Shown here: piece after piece, positions 36,440 through 36,897 of the stretch | Numbering within the stretch: position 1 is the stretch's first letter | Layout of the letters: the number at the start of each line of letters is the position of its first letter | From: JALZIF01 sp964584905 | Lineage (GTDB): Bacteria; Gemmatimonadota; Gemmatimonadetes; Gemmatimonadales; Gemmatimonadaceae | Direction: 5' to 3' | Length of the DNA: 36,897 nucleotides | Assembly: GCA_964584905.1 (NCBI GenBank) | Contig: CAZPCC010000305.1 | Location: 1 to 36,897, forward strand | Notes under the pieces: generated by a model | What the model was told of the DNA's origin: nothing | What the model saw: only the letters and a program-made list of their open reading frames with translations | The model's database searches: none | Translations under genes and position numbers: made by a program

Positions 36440-36467
36440 ATTGTGCCAGTACGGCAACTGACGTCAA
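36440..36467 (-). promoter_or_regulatory. putative promoter of the small alpha/beta barrel gene
   Basis: Minus-strand -35 TTGACG (36462-36467), 16-bp spacer and -10 CACAAT (36440-36445; 4/6). An 8-bp palindrome TGACGTCA (36459-36466) overlaps the -35. The rest of the 307-bp interval 36396-36702 shows no gene I can support; it must also hold the plus-strand promoter for the Rieske gene, which I could not place. Confidence 0.35.
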
Positions 36468-36702
36468 GGTCGGGAGGCCAGGCACGAGCTCGCTCTTTTC
36501 CCTACAGTATGCTCGAGCTGAGCCGTTCTCAGCAGTTGCCGTCCGCACTACGTCGTGCGTTGCTATGGCGCGCCGTGCCGGGTAGCGCAACATTGTGGCG
36601 TGGGCACGAGCCCGAAGTGAAGGGGGCAAGGTTTCCCCATCGGATTATTCGTTCATGAAGAAGGTGGACAAGAGTTCGCCGAGTCTTTCTTGAAGGGAGT
36701 CC

Positions 36703-36897
36703 GTGACCGACCCGATTGCGCAAGCCACCGCCTTACGAAACTGGTCCCGCCTTACGGGCCTCGCCGACCTCCGCGGCGATGGCCCGTTTGCGCTCTCCCT
36801 CGATGGCCGAGACCTCGTCGTAATTCGTACACCGGCCGGCTTCAAGGCCTACGAAGGACGTTGCCCGCACCAGGGTGCCTTGCTAGGCGAGGGTGAG
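36703..36897 (+). CDS. Rieske [2Fe-2S] protein, 5' part
   Basis: 65 codons to the window end, from a GTG at 36703 with GAAGGGAG upstream. After an N-terminal region (NWSRLTGLADLRGDGPFAL) with the strand SLDGRDLVVIRTPAGFKAYEGR comes CPHQGALLGEGE, the first Cys-x-His cluster motif of a Rieske domain; the second CxxH lies outside. It may be a stand-alone Rieske ferredoxin or the N-terminal electron-transfer part of a larger oxygenase. The downstream sequence would decide. It diverges from the alpha/beta barrel gene. Confidence 0.75.
   Translation, partial: MTDPIAQATALRNWSRLTGLADLRGDGPFALSLDGRDLVVIRTPAGFKAYEGRCPHQGALLGEGE

Overview
The window is GC-rich bacterial chromosome, most likely from a member of the Gemmatimonadota or a close relative. 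This rests on gene content, not a database match: a PadR regulator with an ADOP-type (MacB-like) permease, Ser/Thr kinases with C-terminal TPRs, a TPR-CHAT protein under an ECF sigma factor, lipoproteins with TolB-like propellers, and many Sec signal peptides ending in 'AQ'. I see no tRNA, rRNA, CRISPR array, intact insertion sequence or phage gene. What looks mobile here is decayed remnants, not live elements.

Layout. 0-0.5 kb: ArsR autorepressor with a leaderless-type promoter. 0.5-5.8 kb: secreted helical-repeat protein, large membrane Ser/Thr kinase with TPRs, small Cys-rich secreted protein, and a facing ECF sigma factor of the type often found beside such kinases. 5.9-10.1 kb: two-gene glycoside hydrolase operon (GH29 fucosidase, then GH3 beta-glycosidase with PA14). 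10.3-13.3 kb: LigD polymerase and ATP-dependent DNA ligase as separate, tail-to-tail overlapping genes, the ligase cotranscribed behind a Crp-type regulator. 13.4-15.4 kb: His-rich secreted protein, group II truncated haemoglobin, MarR-GNAT fusion with its own operator. 15.4-19.5 kb: secreted alpha/beta hydrolase, a perfect GC-rich terminator, secreted M28 peptidase, VOC protein. 19.6-22.6 kb: PadR-ADOP operon.

22.8-33.0 kb (minus strand) is the most unusual part: ECF sigma, membrane zinc-finger anti-sigma with an extracytoplasmic FN3-like domain, a secreted TPR-CHAT protein whose usual His-Gly is Tyr-Gly, a remnant of a second CHAT gene, then three predicted lipoproteins (Big_5 Ig-like; four Cys-paired repeats plus a propeller with Cys-closed Tyr-rich loops; arylsulfotransferase-like). 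It reads as a possible envelope signalling or assembly system; that function is inference.

33.2-35.3 kb (plus strand) is a tight three-gene operon (secreted protein, ECF sigma, and a membrane protein that looks like an anti-sigma fused to a YCII domain) lying between two decayed ADOP fragments in the order expected if the operon had landed inside an ADOP gene. 35.3-36.9 kb: a methyltransferase gene broken by one in-frame stop, a small ferredoxin-fold protein, and the start of a Rieske [2Fe-2S] protein cut by the window end.
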